Below, piece by piece: positions 7,597-15,920 of a stretch of 47,183 bases of DNA. The DNA is taken from assembly GCA_031082425.1 (NCBI GenBank), contig JAVHLB010000013.1:1-47183 (forward strand), read 5' to 3'. The DNA comes from Candidatus Edwardsbacteria bacterium. Lineage in GTDB: Bacteria > Edwardsbacteria > AC1 > EtOH8. Below the pieces are notes generated by a model. It had not been told where the DNA came from and made no database searches. It saw nothing but the letters and a program-made list of their open reading frames with translations. Each line of letters begins with the position of its first letter. The first letter of the stretch is position 1. The translations under genes were made by a program, and so were the position numbers.

Positions 7597-8261
7597 AATC
7601 TTCCATCCTTCAGTTCCATTATCCTGTCGGCCCGCCCGGCCAGTTCGTTATTGTGGGTCACCAGCACCAGGGCGATATTCCTCTCCCGGTTCATCCGCCA
7701 CAGCAGGTCGGCCACCGCCCCGCCGGACCGGCTGTCCAGGTTGCCGGTGGGCTCATCGGCCAAGATGACCTCCGGCGAATTGGCCAGGGCCCGGGCCACC
7801 GCCACCCTCTGCTGTTCCCCGCCCGAAAGCTCCGAGGGCCGGTGCAGGCACCTCTCTTTGAGGCCCACCTGGTCCATCAGCTCCTGGGCCCGGGACAGGG
7901 CCTCAGGTCTTCCCATTCCGCCGACCAGCAGGGGCAGGGCCACGTTCTCGACCGCGCTGAACTCCGGCAGCAGATGGTGGAACTGGAAGACGAAGCCGAT
8001 GCGTTTGTTCCTGGCCCCGGCCAGGTCGTGGTCGGACAGCAGCGAGGTGTCCTGCCCGCCCAGCAGGATCTTTCCCGCGGTGGGCCGGTCCAGGCATCCC
8101 AGGATGTGCAGCAGGGTTGATTTGCCCGAGCCCGAGGCCCCCACGATGGAGGCGGTTCCGCCTTTTTCGATGGAGAAGGACAGCTCGGCCAGGACCTTGA
8201 GGTCGCCTTTGGGAGCCGGGAATGTCCGGTTCACGCCTATGGCATCAATTACTGGGTGCAT
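7584..8261 (-). CDS. lolD: LolD/MacB-type ABC transporter ATPase
   Basis: A 225-residue ABC ATPase of the LolD/MacB/FtsE branch, which usually works with LolC/LolE to release lipoproteins from the inner membrane. Walker A is GASGSGKST (41-49). The Q-loop region reads GFVFQFHHLLPEFSAVENV, which is typical of LolD. The signature is LSGGEQQR, and Walker B runs into LADEPTGNLD. GGGAAGAG precedes the start. No membrane partner is adjacent: the upstream neighbour is a transposase gene whose last 13 bases overlap this start. The permease is therefore either elsewhere or was separated by the insertion. Confidence 0.9.
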   Translation of the reverse strand: MHPVIDAIGVNRTFPAPKGDLKVLAELSFSIEKGGTASIVGASGSGKSTLLHILGCLDRPTAGKILLGGQDTSLLSDHDLAGARNKRIGFVFQFHHLLPEFSAVENVALPLLVGGMGRPEALSRAQELMDQVGLKERCLHRPSELSGGEQQRVAVARALANSPEVILADEPTGNLDSRSGGAVADLLWRMNRERNIALVLVTHNNELAGRADRIMELKDGRLWPK

Positions 8262-8806
8262 CTATCTCTTCCCGGATTTTCTTCGTCCTGCGACCAGTAT
8301 AAAGGATTCTGGTACATGTATTCTTTTATTTTATAATATGATTTTTCGTTGCGAATTATGTGCTCCCAATAATTCCTTTGCCATTTAAATATGGCTCCTC
8401 CAGCATCATGGACCTGCTTTGCCGATTTAGCCTTGAAATGCCGGACTATTTTCCCCAAGGTTTGTTTCGGATTTTTCATCAATATCCATTTATCATCGTT
8501 ACCTGTAGGGGTTTGATTAATCAAACCCCTACCATGCCCGGCCAATATGATTATGCCGTGGATATGATTTGGCATTATCACATAATCGTCCAAAATAACA
8601 CCGGAAAACGCATTTGGGATATCCATCCAGTTCTTTTTAACGATCCGGCCAACCTGGGATAGAACGCAATCTCCATTTTCGATCTTTCCCAGCAGACACC
8701 GATGATCCTTAACACAAATTGTCAGAAAATATAAACCTGGTTTTGAATAATCATGCTCTGGCAAACGAATTGATCTTCTTTTATATTTTGGTTCGTTTTC
8801 TGGCAC
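8249..8806 (-). CDS. REP-associated tyrosine transposase (RAYT, Y1/IS200-like)
   Basis: A 185-residue HUH-type DNA nuclease family protein. The metal-binding HUH motif is HIH in DYVIMPNHIHGIIIL. The nucleophilic tyrosine lies in the helix SYYKIKEYMYQNPLYW, preceded by the RAYT-typical FKWQRNYWEHIIRNE. RAYTs cut single-stranded DNA at REP palindromes and normally occur as single non-mobile copies. I place the start at GTG 8806, 14 bases after the MFS gene's stop; the open frame continues further upstream but only in the shadow of that gene. Codons between the HIH motif and the helix (about residues 92-101, protein stretch GRGLINQTPT) are encoded by a perfect palindrome at 8505-8532. The 3' end overlaps the LolD-like gene. 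AT-richer base use than both neighbours suggests insertion from outside. Confidence 0.88.
   Translation of the reverse strand: MPENEPKYKRRSIRLPEHDYSKPGLYFLTICVKDHRCLLGKIENGDCVLSQVGRIVKKNWMDIPNAFSGVILDDYVIMPNHIHGIIILAGHGRGLINQTPTGNDDKWILMKNPKQTLGKIVRHFKAKSAKQVHDAGGAIFKWQRNYWEHIIRNEKSYYKIKEYMYQNPLYWSQDEENPGRDRCTQ
8505..8532. repeat. Perfect 28-bp REP-like palindrome inside the RAYT gene
   Basis: GTAGGGGTTTGATT (8505-8518) is immediately followed by its exact complement (8519-8532), with no loop. GTAGGGG...CCCCTAC palindromes are, from memory, a widespread class of intergenic REP-like units. Here it lies in frame in the variable linker of the transposase that would be expected to act on such palindromes. 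No other complete copy is found in the window. Confidence 0.85.
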
Positions 8807-8820
8807 GCTATGAACTTTTT

Positions 8821-10008
8821 TTATTTCTTTCCTTTGACTAAAAATACGAACATGATCACCGCCAGCAGGGCGGCGGCCGCTCCGAAGATGAAGGTGGACC
8901 TGAATCCCAGGGTCTGCCACAACAGCCCGGCGATGGTGCTGGCCGCAAAACTGGCCAGTCCGGTGGACATGTGGTACACCCCCAGCCCGGTGGCCCGCAG
9001 CTCCTGCTGCACCAGCTTGGAGGCATAGGCCTTGCCCACCCCGTCGGTGAGGGCGGTGTAGAACCCGTAGACCGCGAACAGCGCCCACAGCATATGCGGG
9101 CTGTTATTGAAGGCGAAGCCCAGATAGACCAGCCCGAAGACCAGCAGCCCCAGGGTGAAGACCCTGCGCGAGCCTATCCGGTCGGCCAGCATCCCGGCCG
9201 GGTAGGAGCCCAGGGAATAGGTCAGGTTGTACAGCATGTAGGCCAGCAGCGACATCACCACCGGATTGACGGCAAACAGCTCCTTGGCCCGGACGATCAG
9301 GAAGACATCCGAGGAATTGCCGATGGCGAAGATCAGGTTGATGAAAATGAATATCTTGAAATCCTTGTTGAAGGCCCTCCACCGGAACTGGGGTTTTACA
9401 TATCGGCTGACAAATGGTTTGTCCCTGACGGAAAGCAGCAGGAACACCCCCAGGATGGCCGGGACGAAGGCCCATAAAAAGACCGTCCGGTAGGCCGCGG
9501 CGTCCTCCCCCAGCCGGCTGATGAAGAACAGGGCCGCCAGCGGGCCCAGCACCGCGCCCAGGGAATCCATGGCCCGGTGCAGTCCGAAGGCCCGCCCCCG
9601 CAAACATTCCGGGGTGTGGTCGGCGATCAGGGCGTCCCGGGCCGATGACCTCAAGCCCTTGCCGGTGCGGTCCATCACCCGCAGCAGCAGGACCAGCGGC
9701 CAGCCGGCCGCCAGGGCGAAGATCATCAGCGGCTTGGACAGGGCCGACAGCGAATAGCCGCCGATCACGAAGGGCCGGCGTTTTCCGGTCCGGTCCGACC
9801 ACCAGCCCGAGAATATCTTCAGGATGCTGGCGGCGCTCTCGGCCATTCCCTCGATCAGGCCCAGGGCCGCCATCGGGGCGCCCAGCACCGTGGTCAGAAA
9901 GAGGGGGATCAGGGGGTACAGCATCTCCGAGGAGGTGTCGGTCAGCAGGCTGACCCACCCCAGCCGGACCACGCTGGGCGATATCTTTTTATTCCCGGTG
10001 CTTTCCAT
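8821..10008 (-). CDS. MFS transporter
   Basis: A 395-residue inner-membrane protein with about 12 hydrophobic helices. The N-terminus carries LGWVSLLTDTSSEMLYPLIPLFL, typical of a widespread bacterial MFS subgroup. The loop 2-3 motif GWWSDRTGKRRPFVIGGY and the loop 8-9 counterpart GMLADRIGSRRVF are the classic MFS signatures. RVMDRTGKGLRSSARDALIAD is also a conserved feature of this subgroup. The substrate is unknown. The start has GGAT six bases upstream. It lies between the glycan locus and the RAYT gene, and a role in the polysaccharide pathway is not indicated. Confidence 0.92.
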   Translation of the reverse strand: MESTGNKKISPSVVRLGWVSLLTDTSSEMLYPLIPLFLTTVLGAPMAALGLIEGMAESAASILKIFSGWWSDRTGKRRPFVIGGYSLSALSKPLMIFALAAGWPLVLLLRVMDRTGKGLRSSARDALIADHTPECLRGRAFGLHRAMDSLGAVLGPLAALFFISRLGEDAAAYRTVFLWAFVPAILGVFLLLSVRDKPFVSRYVKPQFRWRAFNKDFKIFIFINLIFAIGNSSDVFLIVRAKELFAVNPVVMSLLAYMLYNLTYSLGSYPAGMLADRIGSRRVFTLGLLVFGLVYLGFAFNNSPHMLWALFAVYGFYTALTDGVGKAYASKLVQQELRATGLGVYHMSTGLASFAASTIAGLLWQTLGFRSTFIFGAAAALLAVIMFVFLVKGKK

Positions 10009-10047
10009 TTATCGATCCGTAATATGTTATCGGTAAAGCGTCATCGA

Positions 10048-11463
10048 TCAGTAGGCCCCCCTGGCGCTGATCACCGCCGGGATGGTTTTGATCAGTATCT
10101 CCAGGTCCATCAGCGGCGAACTATACTCAAGATAATAGATGTCCAGCAGAACCATCTCCTCGAAGGAAAGCTCGCTCCGCCCGGAGACCTGCCAAAGCCC
10201 GGTCATGCCCTGGGGGCCGTTAAGCCGGTATTTGTGCCACTCCTGGTAATGCTCCACCTCCGAAGGCAGCGGGGGGCGCGGGCCCACCAGGCTCATCTCC
10301 CCCTTGAAGACGTTGATCAGCTGGGGAAGCTCGTCCAGGCTCAGGCGTCTCAGCCACCGCCCGGTCCGGGTGATCCGGGGATCCTGGCGGGTCTTGAAGA
10401 TGGGTCCTTCCAGCTCATTCTGTCCGGACATTTGATCCTTGATGCCGTCGGATCCCTGAAACATGGTGCGGAACTTGTAGAGCTGAAAAGGCTTCCCTCC
10501 TTTTTTCACCCGCTCCTGTTTGAAGAACACCGGCCCCGGAGAATCCAGCCTGATCACCGCTGCAATCACGGCAAAAAGGGGCGAACATGCCACCAGGCCT
10601 ACCCCGGAGACCAGGATGTCGCTGGCCCTCTTGAGGACGGCATACAGGGTTGCCAGCGGCCGGCTGCGCCTTTCCAGCAGCGAGATCCCCGCCATGTCGT
10701 AGATCCCGGCCACCCGGGCCAAAAGATCGGCCTGGTGGGATACCACCCGAACTTCGACATCGAGCCTGCGGCAGGAAGCTATCAGAAAATTATAATCCGT
10801 CAATTCCCCGGAAAGGTCCGGAATGAACACCTGGCTGACGTCATATTGCCTGGCCACCCTGTCGCATTCCTGGGATAGCCCTATGGCCTTGATCCCCCGA
10901 TATGCAAAATTCAGGTCTTGGCTGTTCTCGGTCAGTATCCCGACTATTTTGTAGCCAAAGGCGTGGTGGATGGCCAGCTGGTCGATGATATCGCGGGCGG
11001 TCTGGCTGTTCCCTATTATCAGGGCGTTCTTGACCCCCCAGCCGGATTTCATCAGATGAATTCTTATCCGGTATAAGGCCAGGCGGACCAGGGACAGGAC
11101 CGCCGGGACGATGAAAAAATAGGCGATTATGAAACCCCGGGAATAATTGTAACCCTTGGTGGCGAACACCCAGGCAGCGGTTATCAAAAGGCTGTACAGG
11201 GCTGTTTTATATATCTCCACCCATTGATCGTCAATGCCCTTCTTGAATATGCGGCGATAGCCGCCGCCCAAGATCAGGGCCGTCCCAAATACCACCACCA
11301 CCATCATCTTCAGCGGATGCTCGCTGGGCCGATGGACCGGCGAAAACGATATCAGGTCGAACCATAGCCACCAGCTGAGGTGAACCGCAGACCAGGCGCA
11401 CAGCAGGTCGGCCAGCACCGTCATCCCGGAGTAGAGGAACTTCCAGTTTTTTTTGATCGTCAT
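10048..11463 (-). CDS. Undecaprenyl-phosphate sugar-1-phosphate transferase (large WbaP-like PGT), first copy
   Basis: This 471-residue membrane enzyme transfers a sugar-1-phosphate from a nucleotide sugar to undecaprenyl phosphate, the first committed step of glycan assembly. Four or five N-terminal helices (residues 10-135) are followed by a Rossmann-like CoA-binding-type domain (ALIIGNSQTA at about 148-157). The catalytic domain starts at KRASDI (278), with KFRTM (330-334) and SLDELPQLINVFKGEMSLVGPRPPLPSE. Its ATG overlaps the upstream GT4 stop as ATGA. The sugar used is not predictable. A second enzyme of the same family is at 18065-19495, so the region may prime two glycans. Confidence 0.93.
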   Translation of the reverse strand: MTIKKNWKFLYSGMTVLADLLCAWSAVHLSWWLWFDLISFSPVHRPSEHPLKMMVVVVFGTALILGGGYRRIFKKGIDDQWVEIYKTALYSLLITAAWVFATKGYNYSRGFIIAYFFIVPAVLSLVRLALYRIRIHLMKSGWGVKNALIIGNSQTARDIIDQLAIHHAFGYKIVGILTENSQDLNFAYRGIKAIGLSQECDRVARQYDVSQVFIPDLSGELTDYNFLIASCRRLDVEVRVVSHQADLLARVAGIYDMAGISLLERRSRPLATLYAVLKRASDILVSGVGLVACSPLFAVIAAVIRLDSPGPVFFKQERVKKGGKPFQLYKFRTMFQGSDGIKDQMSGQNELEGPIFKTRQDPRITRTGRWLRRLSLDELPQLINVFKGEMSLVGPRPPLPSEVEHYQEWHKYRLNGPQGMTGLWQVSGRSELSFEEMVLLDIYYLEYSSPLMDLEILIKTIPAVISARGAY

Positions 11464-12575
11464 CGCTGCCCGCCCCTGTGTTTTTGGTACCCCTGCTCCA
11501 CGATGGCCCGGAATTTTTCAATGAATATTTTTTTATCGAACCGGACGGCGTGTTCCCTGATAGCCGCGCTGGAAAACTCCGATCCCTCAAATTCCTCCAC
11601 CGCCTCCAACAGTGATTCCGGATCCTGGCGGTGGAAAAACAGCCCGGTCCGCCGGTCGATCACCGTCTCCCGGGCTCCGCCTTTGCCGAAGGCGATCACC
11701 GGCCGGCCGCAGGCCTGGGCCTCCAGGGGGACAATGCCGAAGTCCTCCAACGGGGTAAAGACAAGCGCCCGGCAATTTTGATACAGTTCCAGCAGTAGCG
11801 AATCGCTGACCTTGCCGGCGAAGGTTATGTTGTCATTGGCGGCCTTTAGCAAAGCTTTATACTCCGGCCCATCGCCGGCTATTATCAGCTGGCGGCCGGT
11901 TTTATTGAAGGCCTCCACCGCTATATCCACCCGCTTGTAAGGCTTCAGGCGGGCCACCACCAGGTAATAGTCCCCCGGCCCGTTTCCGCCGGGCCTGAAA
12001 TATTCCGTGTCCACCGCCGGATTGAGCACCAGGGTTTCCCGTCCGTAATATCTCTTGACCCGGCCCTGGACCTCCTGGGAATCCACTATTATCAGGTCGG
12101 GGTTACGGGCGGTCCTGATATCCCATTTTTTTACCGCTTCCAAAATACGGTTCAACACTGGCCGGATCAGCGGGCCATGCTCCCGCAGCACATTCTCCCT
12201 CCAGTCCCAGACGAACCGCATGGCGCTGTACAGGTAGCAGACATGAAAGGCATCCTTGCTGGTCACCGCCCCCTTGGCCCAGGCGCTGGAGCTGGATATC
12301 ACCAGGTCGAACCGGCTTAGATCGAAACTTTCCACCGCCCGGGGATACAGGAAGAAATATTTTTCATAATGATCCCTGACCCCGGGCAGGCGGTTTATAA
12401 AAGAGCTCCTGATCTCCCATCCGCGGTAGGCCGCCGGCACCTTCGAAGGATCATGCACTATGGTATAGACCGGCGCCACAGGGTAGATCTGGTGCAAAAG
12501 TTCCAGGACCCTCTCCGCCCCGCCGTACTGGTTCAGATAATCGTGGACTATGGCGACCCTTGGATTATGCCCCAT
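11460..12575 (-). CDS. Glycosyltransferase family 4
   Basis: A 371-residue GT-B fold glycosyltransferase. The N-terminal acceptor domain begins RVAIVHDYLNQYGGAERVLELL. The C-terminal nucleotide-sugar domain shows YYLVVARLKPYKRVDIAVEAFN, GDGPE, and the EX7E region FTPLEDFGIVPLEAQACGRPVIAFGKGGARETV. These are typical of GT4 mannosyl- or heptosyl-type retaining enzymes. It is cytosolic or membrane-associated and would add one sugar to the lipid-linked chain. It overlaps the first sugar-1-P transferase by four bases and lies seven bases after the Wzi-like gene. Donor and acceptor are unknown. Confidence 0.92.
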   Translation of the reverse strand: MGHNPRVAIVHDYLNQYGGAERVLELLHQIYPVAPVYTIVHDPSKVPAAYRGWEIRSSFINRLPGVRDHYEKYFFLYPRAVESFDLSRFDLVISSSSAWAKGAVTSKDAFHVCYLYSAMRFVWDWRENVLREHGPLIRPVLNRILEAVKKWDIRTARNPDLIIVDSQEVQGRVKRYYGRETLVLNPAVDTEYFRPGGNGPGDYYLVVARLKPYKRVDIAVEAFNKTGRQLIIAGDGPEYKALLKAANDNITFAGKVSDSLLLELYQNCRALVFTPLEDFGIVPLEAQACGRPVIAFGKGGARETVIDRRTGLFFHRQDPESLLEAVEEFEGSEFSSAAIREHAVRFDKKIFIEKFRAIVEQGYQKHRGGQR

Positions 12576-12582
12576 CGTTCGT

Positions 12583-14079
12583 TCAATCTATCCTGAATAC
12601 ATCGGACCAGAAGCTTGCCTCCAGGCCAAGCCTGATCTGCCAGCTGGTCCCGGTGGCGCCGGCTGAATGGTGCAGGTTCTCGGTTCTCTCCCACCCGGTT
12701 TCGGCCACCAGATAGTAGTCTCCCCCGATAGCCAGCGGGTCCCAATGGCCCAGGTAATGGGACATTGCAAATATGGCCCCCATTGCCCTCTCCACGGTTC
12801 CGGTGGGGAATCTCCCCTGCCAGGTGGTGTCGTTGACCCAGGGCTCGTTCCAGGGCTGATCTATGCTTCCCTGCCCCTTCCTCCGGTGGTATATTTCCAA
12901 AGAGCCCCGGTCCCTTCCGGTCACCAGGCTGGCCCCCAGGGACAGGCGGTCATAGTCGTTCCCATATTCACCCCCCAGCGGCTGTCCCTCGAACAGGAAC
13001 CGATTCCAGATATTCGGCTGATTGAAGGTCCAGTCGGTGACCATCTGGTATTTGATCGAAGCCGTGGCAAAGAAAGGACGATCCAGGACGGCCCAATCGG
13101 CCTGGGCCAGGAACCCGGCCTGGGTCGGCTCGTTGTCGGTGGGAGATTCGCTGTCGATCTGAAAATCATCCACCATCAGCTCGGCCCGGAACCTGAAGGG
13201 CGGCAGCACCGCCTTGATGTCCATATCCCATATCACATTGTCGTCGACATACAACTTGTTCAGCTGTTCGGCCTGAAATATGTAAAACGGCAGGAGGTAA
13301 TATGGTTCGATGTTCCGGCCCTCTCCGCCGTATATGGCAAATTCGTTGAATCCCAGTTGTACCCTTCCGAAGGTCAGTTCGGCCCGGTGTCCGGCCAGGT
13401 ATCGGTTATAGACGGCCGGGGAATCCGCCATCTTGTCCAACTGTCCGGTGAAGAAGAATATTTTGAGGTGCTTATTGAGGCGGTATTCCGCCTGCCCTTT
13501 TTCAAAGGCCTGATGGCCGGACAATACCAGTCCGGACCCCAGGGAAAGATGATCCTTGCCTATCTGAAAGTACCCCCGGGATGAGGAGTACCTGAGATAC
13601 ATCTGATCGGACCCGCCGGAAAATCCCCTCCATAATTTTTTGTAATAGCCGGCGGCGGGCTGTTCACCGGCCAGCATATAGTAGGCACCGGCCATTGACC
13701 AATGCCCCTGCCCGATATTTATCCCGCCGAAGGTCCTGTTGTATAGCCGGCCGTCCAGCGTATCGCTTCCCAGATTGCCGGCGGCCCGGGGATTGATGAA
13801 AAGAAGGGCATCGTGTCCCGGATTGAAGGCGTTCAACGCTGCGGAGTGATTTAAGCGCCATTCCTCCTTCGGCAGATTGTCTATCAGCGCCGCTATCTCC
13901 TGATAGCTGTATGGCCCGTATCCCTTCAACAGCGGTGCCCGGCCCCTGATCTCCAGCTCCTCCAGCAGTTGACGGTATCCCCAATGATCGGGCACCGAGT
14001 AATCGAAGGCCCGGGCCCGGTTCGACACCAACAGGAACGCGGCACAAATAAGGCCTATTATTATTCTGATCGTTCTCAT
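12583..14079 (-). CDS. Wzi-like capsule assembly outer-membrane protein
   Basis: A 498-residue predicted outer-membrane beta-barrel with a signal peptide (residues 1-24, cleavage near ARA-FDY). Recurrent features of the Wzi capsule-assembly family are visible: an N-terminal helical plug region (YSYQEIAALIDNLP), then amphipathic strands including QIGKDHLSLGSGLVLSG, GFNEFAIYGGEGRNIEPYYL, and a segment ending AELMVDDFQID. E. coli Wzi is a lectin-like barrel that tethers group 1 capsule to the surface. It sits inside the glycan operon between the heptose genes and a GT4, which supports a role in attaching or organising the polymer outside the cell. Confidence 0.8.
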   Translation of the reverse strand: MRTIRIIIGLICAAFLLVSNRARAFDYSVPDHWGYRQLLEELEIRGRAPLLKGYGPYSYQEIAALIDNLPKEEWRLNHSAALNAFNPGHDALLFINPRAAGNLGSDTLDGRLYNRTFGGINIGQGHWSMAGAYYMLAGEQPAAGYYKKLWRGFSGGSDQMYLRYSSSRGYFQIGKDHLSLGSGLVLSGHQAFEKGQAEYRLNKHLKIFFFTGQLDKMADSPAVYNRYLAGHRAELTFGRVQLGFNEFAIYGGEGRNIEPYYLLPFYIFQAEQLNKLYVDDNVIWDMDIKAVLPPFRFRAELMVDDFQIDSESPTDNEPTQAGFLAQADWAVLDRPFFATASIKYQMVTDWTFNQPNIWNRFLFEGQPLGGEYGNDYDRLSLGASLVTGRDRGSLEIYHRRKGQGSIDQPWNEPWVNDTTWQGRFPTGTVERAMGAIFAMSHYLGHWDPLAIGGDYYLVAETGWERTENLHHSAGATGTSWQIRLGLEASFWSDVFRID

Positions 14080-14103
14080 ATTATCAACAGCGTTCTTAAA
14101 AGA

Positions 14104-14634
14104 TTAGAAGATGCCGGTTGCCCATAGATCCATCAGCTGGTCAACCTGGTGATCCGGCTGGCAGTTGGCCTGACGGTTATAATCCCTCCGCAACATGACG
14201 GTTTTTACTCCGGCGGCTTTGCCGGCAGCCACATCCTTCCAGGTGTCCCCGATCATGATGGTTTCATCTTTCAGCAGGGCGTGTTTTTCGATCATCCGGT
14301 TGATCATGCCGGGTTCGGGCTTGCGGCAGTCGCATCCATCTCCGTCGTCATGCAGGCAGTAGGAAGCATCCTTTATCCTGCAGGCCGCCCTTATCATCAG
14401 ATCGACCTGCTCCAGAAATCCCCGATCGATCAATCCCCGGGGAATCTCGGGCTGATTTGAGATTATGAAAAGATCCTTGCCCAGGGATGCCGCCCTTTCG
14501 TGAAATCTTATAAAATCGTCCCGCAGCCGGAATTCCTCCACCGACCGGGGCGAGGTGGCCTTGGAGTCCCGGAAGATGATCTCATTGATGGTCCCATCGC
14601 GGTCCAAAAATATGTTTTTTATTTTGCCGGGCAT
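14104..14634 (-). CDS. gmhB: D-glycero-D-manno-heptose 1,7-bisphosphate phosphatase GmhB
   Basis: A 176-residue HAD-superfamily phosphatase. It removes the 7-phosphate of heptose bisphosphate, the third step of GDP-heptose or ADP-heptose synthesis. The nucleophile motif is DRDGT (Asp11, Asp13), motif II is IISNQ (57-61), and motif III lysine and IV aspartates are in CRKPEPGM and MIGDTWKD. The structural zinc site is visible as Cys93-x-His95...Cys101-x-Cys103, which is diagnostic of GmhB. It lies six bases downstream of gmhA in the same operon. Confidence 0.92.
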   Translation of the reverse strand: MPGKIKNIFLDRDGTINEIIFRDSKATSPRSVEEFRLRDDFIRFHERAASLGKDLFIISNQPEIPRGLIDRGFLEQVDLMIRAACRIKDASYCLHDDGDGCDCRKPEPGMINRMIEKHALLKDETIMIGDTWKDVAAGKAAGVKTVMLRRDYNRQANCQPDHQVDQLMDLWATGIF

Positions 14635-14640
14635 CGGAAC

Positions 14641-15216
14641 CTATCCCCGGCAGCTCAGGTCAAGCATCTTCTGCAGCTCCAGTACTACATAATGAAATAA
14701 AATTGAGTGTACGCTTTCGGCGGTGCACATGTCGTTCAGGGGAACATGAAGCTGGTGTCCGGCCAAGGCTTTCAATTTTCCGCCATCAAAACCGGTGACC
14801 CCGACCGTCGTCAAACCGCTGTGGTTGGCCCAGTCCACCGCCGTCAACACATTCGGGCTGTTGCCGGAGCCGCTGATGGCCACCAGAACATCCCCGTCTT
14901 TGGCAAAGGTTCTCAGCTGCTGTTCAAATACATATTGATAGCCGTCGTCATTGGCCAGGGCGGTAATGAACGGGACATTGTCCGTCAGGCTGATGGCCTT
15001 AAAGCGCTTTTCACTGTCCAATGCCCCCCGGCATCCCTTGGCCAGGTCCTGGGCAAAATGCGAGGCATTGGCCGCCGACCCCCCGTTGCCTATAACAAAG
15101 ATGGTCCTTTCCTGACGATGGGCTTTCAGCAAAAGGTCGATAAGCCCGTCCAACTGCCCCCGGTCGATCTTGGAGAGTATTTCATTAAGTTCCCGGATAT
15201 AACTTTCGAAGTTCAT
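14641..15216 (-). CDS. gmhA: Sedoheptulose 7-phosphate isomerase GmhA
   Basis: A 191-residue SIS-domain isomerase converting sedoheptulose 7-phosphate to D-glycero-D-manno-heptose 7-phosphate. Diagnostic segments are FVIGNGGSAANASHFAQDLAK, LTDNVPFITALANDDGY, and the phosphate-binding AISGSGNSPNVL. The C-terminal CTAESVHSILFHYVV region is also present. I choose ATG 15216 over an in-frame start at 15243. The former has AGGAG at good spacing and overlaps the upstream nucleotidyltransferase stop as ATGA, whereas the latter would overlap it by 31 bases. Together with HddA, GmhB and HddC it completes a GDP-heptose pathway. Confidence 0.95.
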   Translation of the reverse strand: MNFESYIRELNEILSKIDRGQLDGLIDLLLKAHRQERTIFVIGNGGSAANASHFAQDLAKGCRGALDSEKRFKAISLTDNVPFITALANDDGYQYVFEQQLRTFAKDGDVLVAISGSGNSPNVLTAVDWANHSGLTTVGVTGFDGGKLKALAGHQLHVPLNDMCTAESVHSILFHYVVLELQKMLDLSCRG

Positions 15217-15920
15217 GCTCTCGCTCCTATTATTTTTGGCCATTCTTCACCGGCCTTTCGCAGATTCTCCAAGGTCCCGATGTCTATCAAATAATCGTCG
15301 GTTATCCAGCCTTTCATCTTTCCGGACAGCAACGGAAGCAGGTCAAAACCGATATCGGCCGTTTCCCGGTCCGGGATCATATCCAAAATAGCTGGGCCGG
15401 AGATATAAAGTCCGGCATTGGCCAGACTGGATTTAGGTTTTTTCGGTTTCTCTTCAAAGCTGGTTATGGTGTTATGCTGGTCTATCTGGGCGATGCCGCA
15501 GGCCTGCGGATTTTCGGAATGAAACAGGGCCATGCTGAAGAGGCTTTTTTGCCTCCGGTGGAAGGCCAAAAATTCAGTAAGGTTATAATTTGTCAGGTTA
15601 TCGGCATACAGGATGTAAAATTCTTTTTCCCGGCAGACAAACTCCCGGTTGGCCCTAAGGGTTCCGGCGCTGCCCAGCAGTCTTTCTTCGCAGAATATCC
15701 GGAACCGGATCTTTGTGTCCTGCTTTTTTAAAAAATCTTCCACCTTCTCCGGCAGGTGATGCAGGTTGATCAGCACCTCGTCTACGCCGTTTTCCTCCAA
15801 AAGTTCTATCCACCAGCTCAGCAAAGGCTTTCCGGCAACCGGCACCAGGCATTTGGGGAGATCGTTGGTCAGGGGGCGAAGCCGGGTGCCAAGGCCGGCC
15901 GCCAGCAAGAAGGCCTTCAT
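15213..15920 (-). CDS. hddC: Heptose-1-phosphate nucleotidyltransferase (HddC-like)
   Basis: A 235-residue sugar-nucleotide pyrophosphorylase of the RmlA/ManC fold. The N-terminal signature is FLLAAGLGTRLRPLTNDLPKCLVPV. Further along are LLGSAGTLRANREFV, the metal-binding YADNLTN, and FEEKPKKPKSSLANAG. In the company of gmhA, gmhB and hddA it most likely forms GDP-D-glycero-alpha-D-manno-heptose from heptose 1-phosphate and GTP, as HddC does. Sequence alone would also allow another NDP-hexose. It is coupled at both ends by ATGA overlaps (with the epimerase upstream and gmhA downstream). Confidence 0.85.
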   Translation of the reverse strand: MKAFLLAAGLGTRLRPLTNDLPKCLVPVAGKPLLSWWIELLEENGVDEVLINLHHLPEKVEDFLKKQDTKIRFRIFCEERLLGSAGTLRANREFVCREKEFYILYADNLTNYNLTEFLAFHRRQKSLFSMALFHSENPQACGIAQIDQHNTITSFEEKPKKPKSSLANAGLYISGPAILDMIPDRETADIGFDLLPLLSGKMKGWITDDYLIDIGTLENLRKAGEEWPKIIGARA

